A model generated the notes under the pieces. That model did no database searches, was not told the DNA's origin, and was given only the letters and a program-made list of their open reading frames with translations. A stretch of DNA of 64,000 nucleotides from Blastocatellia bacterium (lineage in GTDB: Bacteria; Acidobacteriota; Blastocatellia; UBA7656). The first letter of the stretch is position 1. Each line of letters starts with the position of its first letter. The position numbers were made by a program, and so were the translations under genes. The stretch is taken from NCBI GenBank assembly GCA_035275065.1, contig DATENM010000034.1, positions 21,525-85,524 on the forward strand, read 5' to 3'. Below, one piece after another: positions 17,171 through 28,250 of this stretch.

Positions 17171-19081
17171 GTGACACTACTAAAGAACAAGCGCGATCTG
17201 TTTTGGGTTGCGCTGATCGCAGCATCATTCGCCTTTGGCCTCGCAGTCTCGTGGCAACGGTGGGGCAACCCGCTGGTTGATTGTGGGCGCGAGATGAATC
17301 AGCCGCTGCGCCTGGCCGGCGGCGAGATGCTCTATTCCGATGTCCGGCATATTTACGGGCCGCTTTCACCCTACCTGCACGCGGCGCTTTTCCGCCTCTT
17401 CGGGCCGTCGCTTAACGTGTTGTATGCCGATGGCATCATCACGGCGATGTTGATCCTGGCGCTGGTTTACTGGCTGGCGCGACAACTGATGAGTCCGAGC
17501 GCCGCCGCCGCCGCGACCTTGAGCGTGATGTGGCTTTGCGCCTTCAAGCAAGCCGGCAATTACATTCTTCCCTACTCGTACGGCGCGTTGCATGGCTCGG
17601 CGCTCGGACTGGCAACCCTGGCGTTGCTGGTCGCCACGCTGCGCGGCCACTCTCAATGTAAAGCGTCAAACGAGAGTCCTCCTCGGCGACCATCGGTCGT
17701 CGGTCGTCGGTTGACGATGGCCTTCCTGTGCGCCGGCCTGCTTGCCGGCCTGGCGACATTGGCGAAGACGGAGATGGGGCTTGCGGCGCTGGCCGCAGGG
17801 GTGACGGCGGCTGTGCTTGTCGCCTATCCGAATCTCTGGCGCAGCGCAAGGCTCGCGGCGATCTTCCTCGCCCCTGCGCTGGTGTTGACCGTCGGCGTTT
17901 ACGCCTTCTTTGCGACGCGCGTCGGCTGGCACACCCTGTCGGCGGAAAGCTGGCTTTTTCTGCGCAACCTCGCGCCCGAGCTGGTCTACTTCAACAAGCG
18001 TGTGTCGGGTTTCGACCGGCCCATCGAGTCGGTGATGCAGATGCTCGGGGCGACGCTCAAGCTTGCGGGGCTTGCGGCGATGATCGCGGCCATCAGTTGG
18101 ATCATCACGCGCATGAGACGTGAGTCCCAGGCCAGTCATGTGGCTTTACCGAAGGCGCGAGTCACGGACACGGGCCGCGCCAGTCCGATGCAACTGTGGG
18201 GGCTGCTCGGCGCTTCGGCGACAGCACTGCTGCTGCTGCCGCTTGTGGCTAACCTGGATTGGGACAAGGGGCCTTATCTGGCGATGCCGCTGTTGCTCGC
18301 CATCTTTCTCGTCATCATGCTGATACGCTTTCAGAAGTCGGCAATGACAGCATCGGCGAGCCCGCAGACCATCATCTTGATCGTCTGCGCCGTCTACGCG
18401 CTGGCGAGCCTGGCGCGCGTCATCCTGCGCGTTCGCAGTGGCGGCGCGTATAGCTCTTACTTGATGCCCGCCTCTGTCATCATGTTCACCTATGGCTGGG
18501 CACAGCCGTTTGGAGCGATCTTCAAAGACCGGCGGGCGCGGCAACTGGCGCGCAGCCTCGCCATTGGCTTGATTCTCGCTGACATCGCGGTAACCGCAGG
18601 GTTGTTGGCGCACCGCTTCCGCAGCCGCAACACAACGACCATCGCCACGGCGCGCGGGACGATCATCGCCGTGCCGGACATCGGGCAGGCGTGGAATGAA
18701 GCCCTCAGCTACATCGAGCAGACCACCTCGCCCGCGGATGCCATCGCGGTGATGCCTGAAGGCACTTCGCTCGATTTCTTCAGCGGGCGGCGGAACCCTT
18801 TGCGCGAAGAGATCACGACGCCGGGTTTCTTAGATGAGGCAGGAGAAGCGCGCGCCATTCGCCAGTTGCGCGATTCGGACACGAAGCTGGTCTTGTTAAC
18901 CAACCGCCTAACGTCGGAGTTTGGTGCCGCCGTCTTCGGGCGCGATTACTGCCAGAGTTTGATGCAGTGGGTCGAAGCGAACTATGAGCCATGCGCCATG
19001 TTCGGCCCGGATAAGAATCCCGATTTACAGATCGGCGACCGGACGTTCTTTATCCGTGCCTACTGTCGCAAATCGAAGTGA
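17171..19081 (+). CDS. Polytopic membrane glycosyltransferase-like protein (GT39/GT83-type)
   Basis: A 636-residue integral membrane protein with about ten or more hydrophobic segments between residues 10 and 480 and a hydrophilic C-terminal domain of about 150 residues. The first loop carries an acidic pair (DCGREMNQPLRLAGGEMLYSDV) followed by YGPLSPYLHA. That arrangement is typical of ArnT/PMT-like enzymes, which transfer sugars from a polyprenyl-phosphate donor at the outer face of the membrane. Acceptor and sugar are unknown. A Pro/Arg-rich insertion near residues 163-178 is encoded by a short GGTCGTC tandem repeat (about 17690-17715). GTG is the only sensible start and lies 12 bases after a TATAAT box. 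Confidence 0.72.
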   Translation: MTLLKNKRDLFWVALIAASFAFGLAVSWQRWGNPLVDCGREMNQPLRLAGGEMLYSDVRHIYGPLSPYLHAALFRLFGPSLNVLYADGIITAMLILALVYWLARQLMSPSAAAAATLSVMWLCAFKQAGNYILPYSYGALHGSALGLATLALLVATLRGHSQCKASNESPPRRPSVVGRRLTMAFLCAGLLAGLATLAKTEMGLAALAAGVTAAVLVAYPNLWRSARLAAIFLAPALVLTVGVYAFFATRVGWHTLSAESWLFLRNLAPELVYFNKRVSGFDRPIESVMQMLGATLKLAGLAAMIAAISWIITRMRRESQASHVALPKARVTDTGRASPMQLWGLLGASATALLLLPLVANLDWDKGPYLAMPLLLAIFLVIMLIRFQKSAMTASASPQTIILIVCAVYALASLARVILRVRSGGAYSSYLMPASVIMFTYGWAQPFGAIFKDRRARQLARSLAIGLILADIAVTAGLLAHRFRSRNTTTIATARGTIIAVPDIGQAWNEALSYIEQTTSPADAIAVMPEGTSLDFFSGRRNPLREEITTPGFLDEAGEARAIRQLRDSDTKLVLLTNRLTSEFGAAVFGRDYCQSLMQWVEANYEPCAMFGPDKNPDLQIGDRTFFIRAYCRKSK

Positions 19082-19115
19082 GCCGCTTCACTTCAAGCGG
19101 CAGCGGCATGTGCCC

Positions 19116-19172
19116 GTAGCGCAAGGCGGTTAGCTTGCGCGAGGCGCTGCGCAATCTGACAGATGGCGCTAC
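19116..19172. repeat. Diverged copy of the GCGCAATCT palindrome repeat (family A, copy 2)
   Basis: The left part (GTAGCGCAAGGCGGTTAG, then CTTGCGC) and the right part (GCGCAATCTGACAGATGGCG, then CTAC) align with the two arms at 1380-1437, around an 8-base GAGGCGCT spacer. The pairing is now imperfect. It lies between the convergent glycosyltransferase and small-protein genes. Confidence 0.75.
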
Positions 19173-19190
19173 AGCCGATTGATAACCGCG

Positions 19191-19397
19191 CTAGTAGACT
19201 TCGCCACCGCCTTCGGGCTGATGCGGAGCCGTGCCGGTGTCGGGGCCGAGGTCGCTACTGCTGACAGCGTCACTGCTGCCGCTGGCCCTGCCCGGGCCGC
19301 CGCTGACGACATCGCTGCCGTCCGGCTCGACAGGGTTGAGATCGGCTTGTTGATTCTCTTTCCGGTCGGGGTCTTTTCTATCTTGAGGTTCAGACAT
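19191..19397 (-). CDS. Small acidic, probably disordered protein
   Basis: A 68-residue hydrophilic protein made almost entirely of Asp, Glu, Ser, Gly, Pro and Gln (MSEPQDRKDPDRKENQQ at the start). It has no membrane segment or cysteine and looks intrinsically disordered. It is called as a real gene because AGGAGGAG lies 6 bases before the ATG, one of the strongest ribosome-binding sites in the window, and because no longer frame covers the region. I recognise no family. The gene lies upstream of the reverse-strand hutU end with about 100 bp between, so it is probably transcribed from its own promoter. Confidence 0.6.
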   Translation of the reverse strand: MSEPQDRKDPDRKENQQADLNPVEPDGSDVVSGGPGRASGSSDAVSSSDLGPDTGTAPHQPEGGGEVY

Positions 19398-19499
19398 TTT
19401 CGCTCCTCCTAAGTTAGACTCTGCACAGAATGTTCGGCAGAATTCCTGCCCGGCTCCAATCCACCGGCCTGCGCGCGCCGCCTTCTTTTTCCACGACGG

Positions 19500-21179
<1,680 letters not shown>

Positions 21180-21195
21180 AGCGTGTCGCAGTTTA

Positions 21196-22140
21196 TCATA
21201 GCGGCAAAGCGTGAACGAGGTTGCGATTGTCTTCCACCGCCGCCTCGGACAAACGCCACTGCTGGCCGGGCTGTTCCAGGCAGACGCGCCAGCGCTCGCC
21301 GCCGGCGGCGTTGAGCAAGCGCGTGATGGGCTCATCCACCGGCTCGCGACTCAGTCGGAAAGTCGAGTGATGCATCGGCAGAATATACGTGGCGTTCATC
21401 TCGCCGCGCATCGCCCATGCCTGCTCGGGATTGGCGTGGGCATAAATCCACGGATCATACGCGCCGATGGGAAGCATAGCGACATCAATTCGTGACAGAC
21501 GCTCGCGCAACCGTCCGAAGGCTCTTGTATAAGCCGTGTCGCCGCCAAAGACGAGGGCGCGATCATTCTTGGTGATCAGGAACCCTCCATAACCGCGATG
21601 CCTGTCGGTCAGTCGTCGCGCGCCCCAGTGATTGACTTCGATGGCTTCGATGCGCGCGCCGTTGATCTCGACCGACTCGCCCCACGCCAGCTCATTGACG
21701 CGCCGGAAACGGCGGACCAGGTCGCCATTGCCGCTCTGTACGACGGCCGCCGTCTGGCGCGGTAAGCGTTTGAGCGTGCCGAGGTCACAATGATCCATGT
21801 GCGAATGCGAAACCAGAATGGCATCGAGCCGCGGCAGCTCGTTGCTCGCCAGCGCCGGTCGCACCAGGCGGCGCGGGCCGATGGTCAGGCCGGCGATGTT
21901 GACGCCGACGTGTGGCCGCAAAGCCGGGTCGGTCAATAACCATGTCCCATAAAAGTTGATCAGCACCGTCGCATGACCGAGCCACGCAAGCGTTAGCTCA
22001 TCATCGCCCCAGGTCGCGGGCGCGGGCCGGTAAGGAGCCGGCTGTATCGGCTTGCGTGATTCTTTAAACTTTTGCTTGATGAAGCGCCGCCCGTGCTGGC
22101 GGGCATAGTTCGTATAGATTCTCAGGCTTTTCAGATTCAC
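21196..22140 (-). CDS. MBL-fold metal-dependent hydrolase (NAPE-PLD/UlaG-like)
   Basis: A metallo-beta-lactamase-fold hydrolase of about 314 residues. The core motif SHSHMDHCD provides the HxHxDH metal ligands, and later His residues come in NHWGAR, FGGDTAY and LPMHHSTF. The [20 protein letters not shown] block is characteristic of the NAPE-PLD/RomA/UlaG branch, whose members cleave phosphodiesters or lactones; the substrate here is unknown. I place the start at GTG 22140, after a GAGGAAGAGG site. A TTG at 22194 is ruled out if the TATACT box at 22185-22190 is the promoter, because it would lie upstream of the transcript. The spacing to hutU (16 bp) suggests cotranscription. Confidence 0.8.
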   Translation of the reverse strand: MNLKSLRIYTNYARQHGRRFIKQKFKESRKPIQPAPYRPAPATWGDDELTLAWLGHATVLINFYGTWLLTDPALRPHVGVNIAGLTIGPRRLVRPALASNELPRLDAILVSHSHMDHCDLGTLKRLPRQTAAVVQSGNGDLVRRFRRVNELAWGESVEINGARIEAIEVNHWGARRLTDRHRGYGGFLITKNDRALVFGGDTAYTRAFGRLRERLSRIDVAMLPIGAYDPWIYAHANPEQAWAMRGEMNATYILPMHHSTFRLSREPVDEPITRLLNAAGGERWRVCLEQPGQQWRLSEAAVEDNRNLVHALPL

Positions 22141-22184
22141 AGCTTCTATGGTTAACCTCTTCCTCTCTGTGAGACCCCGATAAC

Positions 22185-22193
22185 AGTATAGCA
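22185..22193 (-). promoter_or_regulatory. Extended -10 promoter (TGCTATACT) for the MBL hydrolase and hutU
   Basis: On the minus strand TGC-TATACT forms an extended -10 element about 45 bp before the GTG at 22140. The -35 is poor, as is usual for extended -10 promoters. Confidence 0.45.
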
Positions 22194-22246
22194 AGCGACC
22201 ATGCGCCAGCCACCTCAGCCTATGCCGCCCTGGCGGCTGAGCCAGA

Positions 22247-23653
22247 TTAGCTTCGCGATGAGGCTTCGGCTTTTCGAGAGCGCTCGGTCAGCGAGTTGCC
22301 GGTCATCTCTTCGGCGGGGATTCCGGCGGCCATCTCCTGCGCGATGAAGAGCGGTTGCGCCGCCGCTCTTAAACCCGGCAGCCGCAATGCAAAGCCGCCC
22401 GCGCCAAGCAGACAGACCCCGCCGCCAAGTGCTACGGTAAGCGGCGCACCGAGATGATTGGCCAAGACGCCCGCCAGCAGCGCGCCGATGGGTGCCATCC
22501 CCATAAACATCATCGAATAGACTGCCATCACTCTGCCGCGCAGGGCGTCCGGCACCATCGATTGAATCAGCGTGTTTGATGCCGCCATCTGCACCATCAT
22601 CGAAAAACCAGCCGGAATTAAGAACGCGGCTGACAACCAGAACTGCCGCGACATAGAGAACAGAATGATGCTGAGGCCAAACCCGGCGGTCGCAAACGCC
22701 ACCCAGCGGCCCAGCCCGCGCGCCCCCTGGCGAGCAGCCAGGCTCAAAGCGCCGGCCAGCGCCCCCATCCCCGACGCCCCCATCAGGATGCCGAGCCCGC
22801 TCGCGCCGCCATGAAGAATCTGGTCTGCGAAGATCGGCATCAACACCGCGTACGGCATGCCCATGAGGCTCACCAGTCCCAGCAGCAGCAGCAGCGCCCG
22901 CACCGGCCCGGTTGCGGCGACGAAGCGGAAGCCTTCGATGATGTGGGCCAGCGCCGACCCGGGCGGCGGCTCGGCTCGGCGGCGAGTCATCTTCATCATC
23001 AACAGGCCGGCAATCACGGCAATGTAGCTGACGGCATTGGCAAAGAAGCACCAGCCTTCGCCGATGGCGGCGACCAGAATGCCGGCGACCGCCGGCCCGA
23101 TAATGCGTGCGCCGTTGAACATCGAAGAGTTCAGCGCGATGGCATTGATCAAGTCTTCGCGGCCGACCATGTCAACAACGAAGGCTTGCCGCGCCGGGAT
23201 GTCGAACGCATTGACAACGCCGACCAGCGCCGCCAGCGCGAAGAGATGCCAGGTCTGCACGCGCCCGCTCAGGGTCAAAGCCGCCAGCACCATCGCCAGC
23301 AGCATCGCGGCGGTCTGCGTCGCGATCAGCGTGTGATGACGATTGTGGCGATCCGCCATCGCCCCGCCAATGGGTGCGATCAAGAAGACCGGGATTTGTG
23401 AAGAGAAGCTGACCAGGCCGAGCAGGATTGCCGAACCAGTCAGGCGGTAGACCAGCCACGATTGCGCGACCGATTGCATCCACGTGCCGGTCAGCGAGAT
23501 CAGTTGCCCGCCGAAGAAGAGCTGATAGTTGCGGTGCTTGAGAGCGCGCATCGCCGCGGGGATTTTTCGCCCCGGTTCGGTTTGCGACTTTGAGCCAATT
23601 GGCTGATGAGATTTTTGTTGTGAAGGAAGATGATGGCTTCGCTCGCTGGGCAC
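22247..23653 (-). CDS. MFS exporter of the EntS/MFS_3 type
   Basis: A 468-residue transporter with twelve predicted membrane segments. The hydrophobic pattern starts at about residue 45 (NYQLFFGGQLISLTGTWMQS). GGAMADRHNRH is the MFS motif A between helices 2 and 3, and a helix containing DIPARQAFVVDMV is characteristic of the EntS-like MFS_3 family, which exports siderophores or drugs by proton antiport. The N-terminal 35 residues are hydrophilic. The GTG at 23653 has GAGGA upstream; ATG 23551 is a shorter alternative. It is downstream of the DPP-IV gene on the same strand with a 211-bp gap that contains a hairpin. A link to the siderophore receptor at 46.5 kb is possible but unproven. Confidence 0.83.
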   Translation of the reverse strand: MPSERSHHLPSQQKSHQPIGSKSQTEPGRKIPAAMRALKHRNYQLFFGGQLISLTGTWMQSVAQSWLVYRLTGSAILLGLVSFSSQIPVFLIAPIGGAMADRHNRHHTLIATQTAAMLLAMVLAALTLSGRVQTWHLFALAALVGVVNAFDIPARQAFVVDMVGREDLINAIALNSSMFNGARIIGPAVAGILVAAIGEGWCFFANAVSYIAVIAGLLMMKMTRRRAEPPPGSALAHIIEGFRFVAATGPVRALLLLLGLVSLMGMPYAVLMPIFADQILHGGASGLGILMGASGMGALAGALSLAARQGARGLGRWVAFATAGFGLSIILFSMSRQFWLSAAFLIPAGFSMMVQMAASNTLIQSMVPDALRGRVMAVYSMMFMGMAPIGALLAGVLANHLGAPLTVALGGGVCLLGAGGFALRLPGLRAAAQPLFIAQEMAAGIPAEEMTGNSLTERSRKAEASSRS

Positions 23654-23809
23654 CGTTTCCTCGCCAGTCGCCGCACAACTCCAACGCCCGCGGCAACGCT
23701 CACGGGTTTCAGCACAAGCGCCGTCCGGTAATCATTATGCCCAGCCCTCCCGGCCCTGGGCAACACGGCTGGCGAATGATGAGGCGAATGCGGAGCCGAC
23801 GAGGAGAGA

Positions 23810-23845
23810 GGGGAGGCTGGCTGCGACTTCGCGGCCAGCCTCTCT
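23810..23845 (-). terminator. Hairpin downstream of the DPP-IV gene
   Basis: GAGGCTGGC (23813-23821) and GCCAGCCTC (23834-23842) form a 9-bp perfect stem, extended by wobble pairs to about 12 bp, 20-55 bp after the DPP-IV stop. There is no clear U tract on the minus strand, so intrinsic termination is uncertain. Confidence 0.4.
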
Positions 23846-23864
23846 TACTTCGCTCACACCGTTT

Positions 23865-25988
23865 CTAAGACGCGGGGCCGTTTCGCAAGACGAGGTTCTC
23901 GATGAAGAACTCCATCATGCGATCCGGGCGCAGGCCCGAATGGCCCATGTCCGGGCCGACCTGCACTTCAAAGCTCTTGCCGGCTTTCTGCAAGGCTTGA
24001 ATCAACTGCATCGAATTCGACGGGTGCACGTTGTTGTCCGCCGTGCCGTAGTAAATCATCAGCCGACCTTTGAGCTTGTCTGCCATAGTCATGGCGTTGC
24101 CCGCTTCGTAGCCTTCTTTGTTCTCCTGGGGTATCCACATGTAGCGCTCGGTGTAGATCGTGTCGTAGTGATACCAAGAGGTCGGCGGTGACGAAGCCGC
24201 CGCCGCCTGAAACACATCGGGATGGCGCAAAATCGCGAGCGCCGACGTATAGCCGCCATAAGACGTGCCGAAGATGCCGACGCGTGTCTTGTCCACATAG
24301 GGCCGCGCCCACAGATAGCGCACGCCCGCCGCCTGGTCGTCAATCTCGACCGTGCCGAGTTTCATATAGATGGCGTCGAGGAAACGTTTGCCGCGCCCGG
24401 CGGCGCTGCGCGAATCGAGCGTCGCCACGAGAAAGCCATACTCGGTGAGCGGATTCGGCGTGCTGAAGGTTTCGCGCGCCCCATTGGTCGCCGGCCCGGC
24501 GTAGACGCTCACCAGCAGCGGATACTTTTTCGTCGGATCGAAGTTCGACGGGAAGTGCAGCAGCCCATGCAGATCGGTCATGCCGTCCGCCGCTTTGTAG
24601 GTGATCAGCTCGACGCGCTTCAAGCCGAGTTGGTCAGCCTTCGTCGTGTCGCTCTTCGCCAGCTCGGCAATCATTTTGCCTTCGCCGTCCATCAACCGTG
24701 TGACCGGCGGGGTGTCGTGCGTCTGCGCCACGTCAACAAAGTGAAGGCCATCGGGCGCGACATTGACCGTGTGATTGAGCGCCGGGTCGGTGAGCCGCCG
24801 GTCACCGCGCCCATCGAGACCGACGCGATGCAGTTGCAGCTTCATATGATTGTCGCCGTCGCGCGCCATGTAATAAAGCTGCCCGGCGGTTTCGTTCACC
24901 GCCACGATGTTCGCCACCTCGAAGGGGTGATTCGTCAGCGTGGCAATCAGCTTGCCGCTCAAATCGTAAAGATAGAAATTGCGCCAGCCCGTGCGCTCTG
25001 ACGCCCAGATGAACCGCTTGCCATCGGCCAGGAATCGCATCTCCGGCGAGTTTTCTGTCCAGCTTGCCGGCCACTCTTCGCGAACGATGACGCGGCACTT
25101 GCCGGTGTCAGGGTTGGCAGCGGTGTACTCCATGATGTTCTGCCGGCGATTGGTGCGGTTGAACAAAAGCTCGCTGCTGTCTTGCGACCACGCCACGCGG
25201 TAGACGTAGTGACCGACCACCGCATTATCAAATGGCTTGCCGTCGCGCACGTCAACCTGAGTCATCTTTTTCGTGTCAACGTCATAAACGAACAACTCAA
25301 CGATGGGGTTGGGCGTGCCGGCTTTCGGATAGGCTTCGATGTCCATGCGGCTCTGCAACTGGGTTTGATCGAGTTGCAGATAATAATCCTTCACAGGACT
25401 TTCGTCGAAGCGGTAGAAGGCAACCTTCTTACTGTTCGGCGACCACCACATCGCCGTCGTTTGCCTTAACTCTTCGCCGTAGACCCAACTGGCGACGCCA
25501 TACTTGATGCGCTTCTGCTCGCTGCCGTCTTTGGTGATGGCCATCTCATTCGAGCCATCGGCATTACTCAGCCAGAGATTACGGTCGCGGTAAAGCGCCT
25601 TGAGCTTACCGTCGGGCGACACGGCAAAGCCGAGCTGCCGCCCGCGCTCAGGCGCGCCGGGCGCACGGCGGCCCATCGGGGTATCGCCCTGGGCCGCATC
25701 GCCTGTAGCCTGGCCGGCCTCGGTCGTCTGCCCGGTCGCCGTGTCGTAGCGATACGACTTGCCGTCTTTTTGATAAGTGAATGCCTTGCCGCCGTCCACC
25801 CATTTGACCGCGAGGTTGCCCGGCTTGACTGAGCCGGGGATCTCCTTGCTCATGCGCTGGAACTGGTCATATCCCGGCATCGTCTTCAAGCGATCTTGCG
25901 CGCCCGAAGTGACCGGCAGCAGAGCGAGGGCCGCCAGCAATAGAATAATCATTATCTTGCCCGTCATTCGGGCAGTCAGGTTCTTCAT
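23865..25988 (-). CDS. Secreted dipeptidyl peptidase IV-type S9 serine peptidase
   Basis: A 707-residue exported peptidase with a signal peptide at about residues 10-30. An N-terminal beta-propeller (about 60-470) contains ASWVYGEELRQ, whose Glu-Glu pair matches the DPP-IV site that binds the free N-terminus of the substrate. The C-terminal alpha/beta hydrolase domain has the triad Ser576 (GTSYGG, with Thr in place of the usual Trp), Asp651 (GTADNN) and His683 (DMGHSG). It should remove X-Pro or X-Ala dipeptides from peptides in the periplasm or outside. A strong AAGGAG site precedes the ATG. It is transcribed separately from the downstream MFS gene, with a hairpin between them. Confidence 0.93.
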   Translation of the reverse strand: MKNLTARMTGKIMIILLLAALALLPVTSGAQDRLKTMPGYDQFQRMSKEIPGSVKPGNLAVKWVDGGKAFTYQKDGKSYRYDTATGQTTEAGQATGDAAQGDTPMGRRAPGAPERGRQLGFAVSPDGKLKALYRDRNLWLSNADGSNEMAITKDGSEQKRIKYGVASWVYGEELRQTTAMWWSPNSKKVAFYRFDESPVKDYYLQLDQTQLQSRMDIEAYPKAGTPNPIVELFVYDVDTKKMTQVDVRDGKPFDNAVVGHYVYRVAWSQDSSELLFNRTNRRQNIMEYTAANPDTGKCRVIVREEWPASWTENSPEMRFLADGKRFIWASERTGWRNFYLYDLSGKLIATLTNHPFEVANIVAVNETAGQLYYMARDGDNHMKLQLHRVGLDGRGDRRLTDPALNHTVNVAPDGLHFVDVAQTHDTPPVTRLMDGEGKMIAELAKSDTTKADQLGLKRVELITYKAADGMTDLHGLLHFPSNFDPTKKYPLLVSVYAGPATNGARETFSTPNPLTEYGFLVATLDSRSAAGRGKRFLDAIYMKLGTVEIDDQAAGVRYLWARPYVDKTRVGIFGTSYGGYTSALAILRHPDVFQAAAASSPPTSWYHYDTIYTERYMWIPQENKEGYEAGNAMTMADKLKGRLMIYYGTADNNVHPSNSMQLIQALQKAGKSFEVQVGPDMGHSGLRPDRMMEFFIENLVLRNGPAS

Positions 25989-26050
25989 CGTTTAAGTCTC
26001 CTTCTCGTCAATCGCATTATGGCAAATGAATTCAGAATCATCGCGACTGT

Positions 26051-27229
26051 TCAGAGCGTCACGACGCCTTTAACGTAATCCGCCGCGCGCCAGTCGCCGC
26101 CAAGCGCCTGCGGCACCTCATCGAGCCGTGTGTAGCGATGTGTGATGATCGAAGCCACGTCAATGCGGCCCGATTCGATCAATTCCAGGGCTCGCGCATA
26201 GACCGCGGGGCGGCCATCCGCATTAAACCCACCCGAGGCGCCAACCGAGGCGACCAGCACCGGCTCTCTAAATAATACATTATTCAACAGGCTCATGTCT
26301 GTGCCGGCATGGCCGTGGCCGTAGAGCAAGACCGTCGCCTGCTTGCGAATGAGGCCAGGGATCAGCGCCATCACGCGACCTGAGCCAGTTGCTTCGATCA
26401 AATACTCGACGCCGCGCCCGTCAGTCAATTCGCGAACCGCCTCAATCACATCGCCGCTAGACGGATCAATCGTCTGCGCGCCAAACGATTCGGCGAGCGC
26501 ACGCTTGCGGCGGTTCGGCTCGCTGACCAGCAAGCGCCCATCGTAGCCGAGCGCCTGGCGCAGATACTGCGTGAACAACAGTCCGGCCGGCCCCGCGCCG
26601 CAGATCAAGACCGCGCGCACACGCTCGTCAGCCTCGACAGCGTTGATGGCATAGCGGGCGCGCGCCCGCGCCGCAAAATCAGACGAGTGAATGATGCAGC
26701 CGAGCGGTTCGGTCATTGCCGCCTCTGCGCCGATTGATGATTGAATAGGCACGCAATTGACCGCCGGAACGGCGATGTATTCAGCCAGCCCGCCCGGCAG
26801 CCCTGTGATTCCATGCTCGCGGTAGAACTCGCATTGATGCGAATCGCCGGTGCGGCAGTATTCGCAGACTGGCGCACGCGCCGTGCTGACACAGTTCAAC
26901 CCTTGATCGATGACGACGCGGTCGCCTTCGCGCAGGTCGCGCACTTCGGCGCTGATTTCAACGACTTCGCCGCTGAGCTCATGGCCGAGTATCTGCGGCT
27001 CGCGGTTAAACGGCACCGGCTGCCCGTGCGCGTCGGTGTTGTAATTGGCGTGGCCCGCGAAAATGTGTATGTCGGTGCCGCACAGGCCGACGCTCGCGAC
27101 GCGCACCAGAACCTCACGCGGCCCCGTCTGTGGGCGCGCCACGTCGCGGACTTCCATGCGCGCAACGTCACATAGCACACAGGCTCGCATGGTCGCCGAT
27201 CCGCTGTGGTGAATGCCAGGGTTCGTCAT
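26051..27229 (-). CDS. Zinc-dependent medium-chain alcohol/polyol dehydrogenase
   Basis: A 392-residue MDR-family dehydrogenase. The catalytic zinc ligands are Cys and Asp in GLCGTDIH and His-Glu in LGHELSGEV. The structural zinc lobe is atypical, with cysteines spaced C-x9-C-x2-C-x7-C (NCVSTARAPVCEYCRTGD...C) instead of the regular CxxCxxC pattern. The Rossmann motif is GAGPAGLLFTQ. Close relatives oxidise sugars, polyols or L-threonine with NAD+. It is the last gene of a three-gene minus-strand operon with an epimerase/dehydratase (12 bp upstream) and a lactonase-type hydrolase. A role in non-phosphorylative degradation of a sugar such as L-fucose or L-rhamnose is therefore likely but not proven. 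Confidence 0.85.
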   Translation of the reverse strand: MTNPGIHHSGSATMRACVLCDVARMEVRDVARPQTGPREVLVRVASVGLCGTDIHIFAGHANYNTDAHGQPVPFNREPQILGHELSGEVVEISAEVRDLREGDRVVIDQGLNCVSTARAPVCEYCRTGDSHQCEFYREHGITGLPGGLAEYIAVPAVNCVPIQSSIGAEAAMTEPLGCIIHSSDFAARARARYAINAVEADERVRAVLICGAGPAGLLFTQYLRQALGYDGRLLVSEPNRRKRALAESFGAQTIDPSSGDVIEAVRELTDGRGVEYLIEATGSGRVMALIPGLIRKQATVLLYGHGHAGTDMSLLNNVLFREPVLVASVGASGGFNADGRPAVYARALELIESGRIDVASIITHRYTRLDEVPQALGGDWRAADYVKGVVTL

Positions 27230-27241
27230 AATCTTCCGCGC

Positions 27242-28228
27242 TTAGACGCAGGCGGCACGCATCTCGGCTTCGATGTCGCCGGTGTCGAGCCGACCAGCGG
27301 CGTTCAACTCGGCAAAGCGTTGTATGGTTTCGCGCACGCCATCGCCAAGCGGCGTTACCGGCAGCTCACCGATGGTTTGCCGGATGGCGGCATCGCTCAA
27401 CGCCGCGGCAATCGGGATGGGCGGGCCGCCGCATGTGGCCAGCTCACGGCCAGCCGTCTCGTTGATAAGGCGGGCGACTTCTTCGATCAACACGGTCTGC
27501 CCGTGCAGGTTGAAGACGTGCGCCCCCGTCGGCGCGCGGTCGGCGCAGGCGATGAAGGCCGCTGCCGCGTCGGCGACATAGAGGAAATCGGTCGCGCCGC
27601 CAAAGCGAATCCGAAACGGCACGCCGAGCGCCGCCGCTTTCATGGCCTTCGTCGGGTCGCTGGTCAATCCCGTATCGCGGTTGACGCCGTAAACCGTCAG
27701 GGGCCGCAGCCCGACACTCGACAGCCCGTGATCGAGATAATAGACGCGGGCGTTGCCTTCGTTGGCGCGCTTGAAAACGCCATAGTGCGTAGCCGGCTCG
27801 CACACCGTCGTTTCATCAACCGGCTCGTGATCTTCGCTCATGCCGAAGACGGCTGCCGAGCTGGCATAAACAACACGCTCGACGGCGGCCTGCCGCGCTG
27901 CCTCAAAGACGTTAAGCGCGCCGATGACATTGACCGCCGCGCCACGCACCGGGGCGGCTTTGCAGGTCGGCACCTGAAGGCCGGCGAGGTGAATGATGCG
28001 CCGCGCACCGGATGCGGCCATCGCCGCGGCGATGGCCGACGAATCGGTAATGTCGCCGACGATGAAGCGGACGGCGGCAATCTCGGCTTCGCTCATGATC
28101 TGTCGCAGCCGCCGCGCATCATCGCTGACATCGAAGACAAACGGCGCGTCGCCGCGCTCGACCAGTGCCTTGACGATCCACGAACCGATGCAGCCCTGTG
28201 CGCCGGTGATGAAGTACGCTTCGCTCAT
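27242..28228 (-). CDS. NAD-dependent epimerase/dehydratase-type sugar dehydrogenase
   Basis: A 328-residue extended short-chain dehydrogenase/reductase. The nucleotide-binding motif is TGAQGCIGSW (GxxGxxG) at the N-terminus, and the YxxxK catalytic pair is YGVFK with the upstream Ser in YASSAAVFG. The GDITD and HLAG motifs complete the Rossmann fold. The family includes UDP-sugar epimerases but also sugar and uronate dehydrogenases. Its place between a lactonase-type hydrolase (22 bp upstream) and an alcohol dehydrogenase favours oxidation of a free sugar or sugar acid. The exact substrate cannot be read from the sequence. Confidence 0.85.
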   Translation of the reverse strand: MSEAYFITGAQGCIGSWIVKALVERGDAPFVFDVSDDARRLRQIMSEAEIAAVRFIVGDITDSSAIAAAMAASGARRIIHLAGLQVPTCKAAPVRGAAVNVIGALNVFEAARQAAVERVVYASSAAVFGMSEDHEPVDETTVCEPATHYGVFKRANEGNARVYYLDHGLSSVGLRPLTVYGVNRDTGLTSDPTKAMKAAALGVPFRIRFGGATDFLYVADAAAAFIACADRAPTGAHVFNLHGQTVLIEEVARLINETAGRELATCGGPPIPIAAALSDAAIRQTIGELPVTPLGDGVRETIQRFAELNAAGRLDTGDIEAEMRAACV

Positions 28229-28250
28229 AGTTATTAAATCTCAGGATTGG

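Noticed and set aside
17690..17715. GGTCGTC tandem micro-repeat inside the glycosyltransferase gene
   Set aside because: It is short and in frame, encodes a plausible cytoplasmic loop, and could be simple slippage, so it is not listed as a separate element.
27206..28237. 343-codon plus-strand frame over the epimerase gene
   Set aside because: The minus strand encodes a complete SDR with GxxGxxG and YxxxK motifs; the plus-strand product has no recognisable motif.
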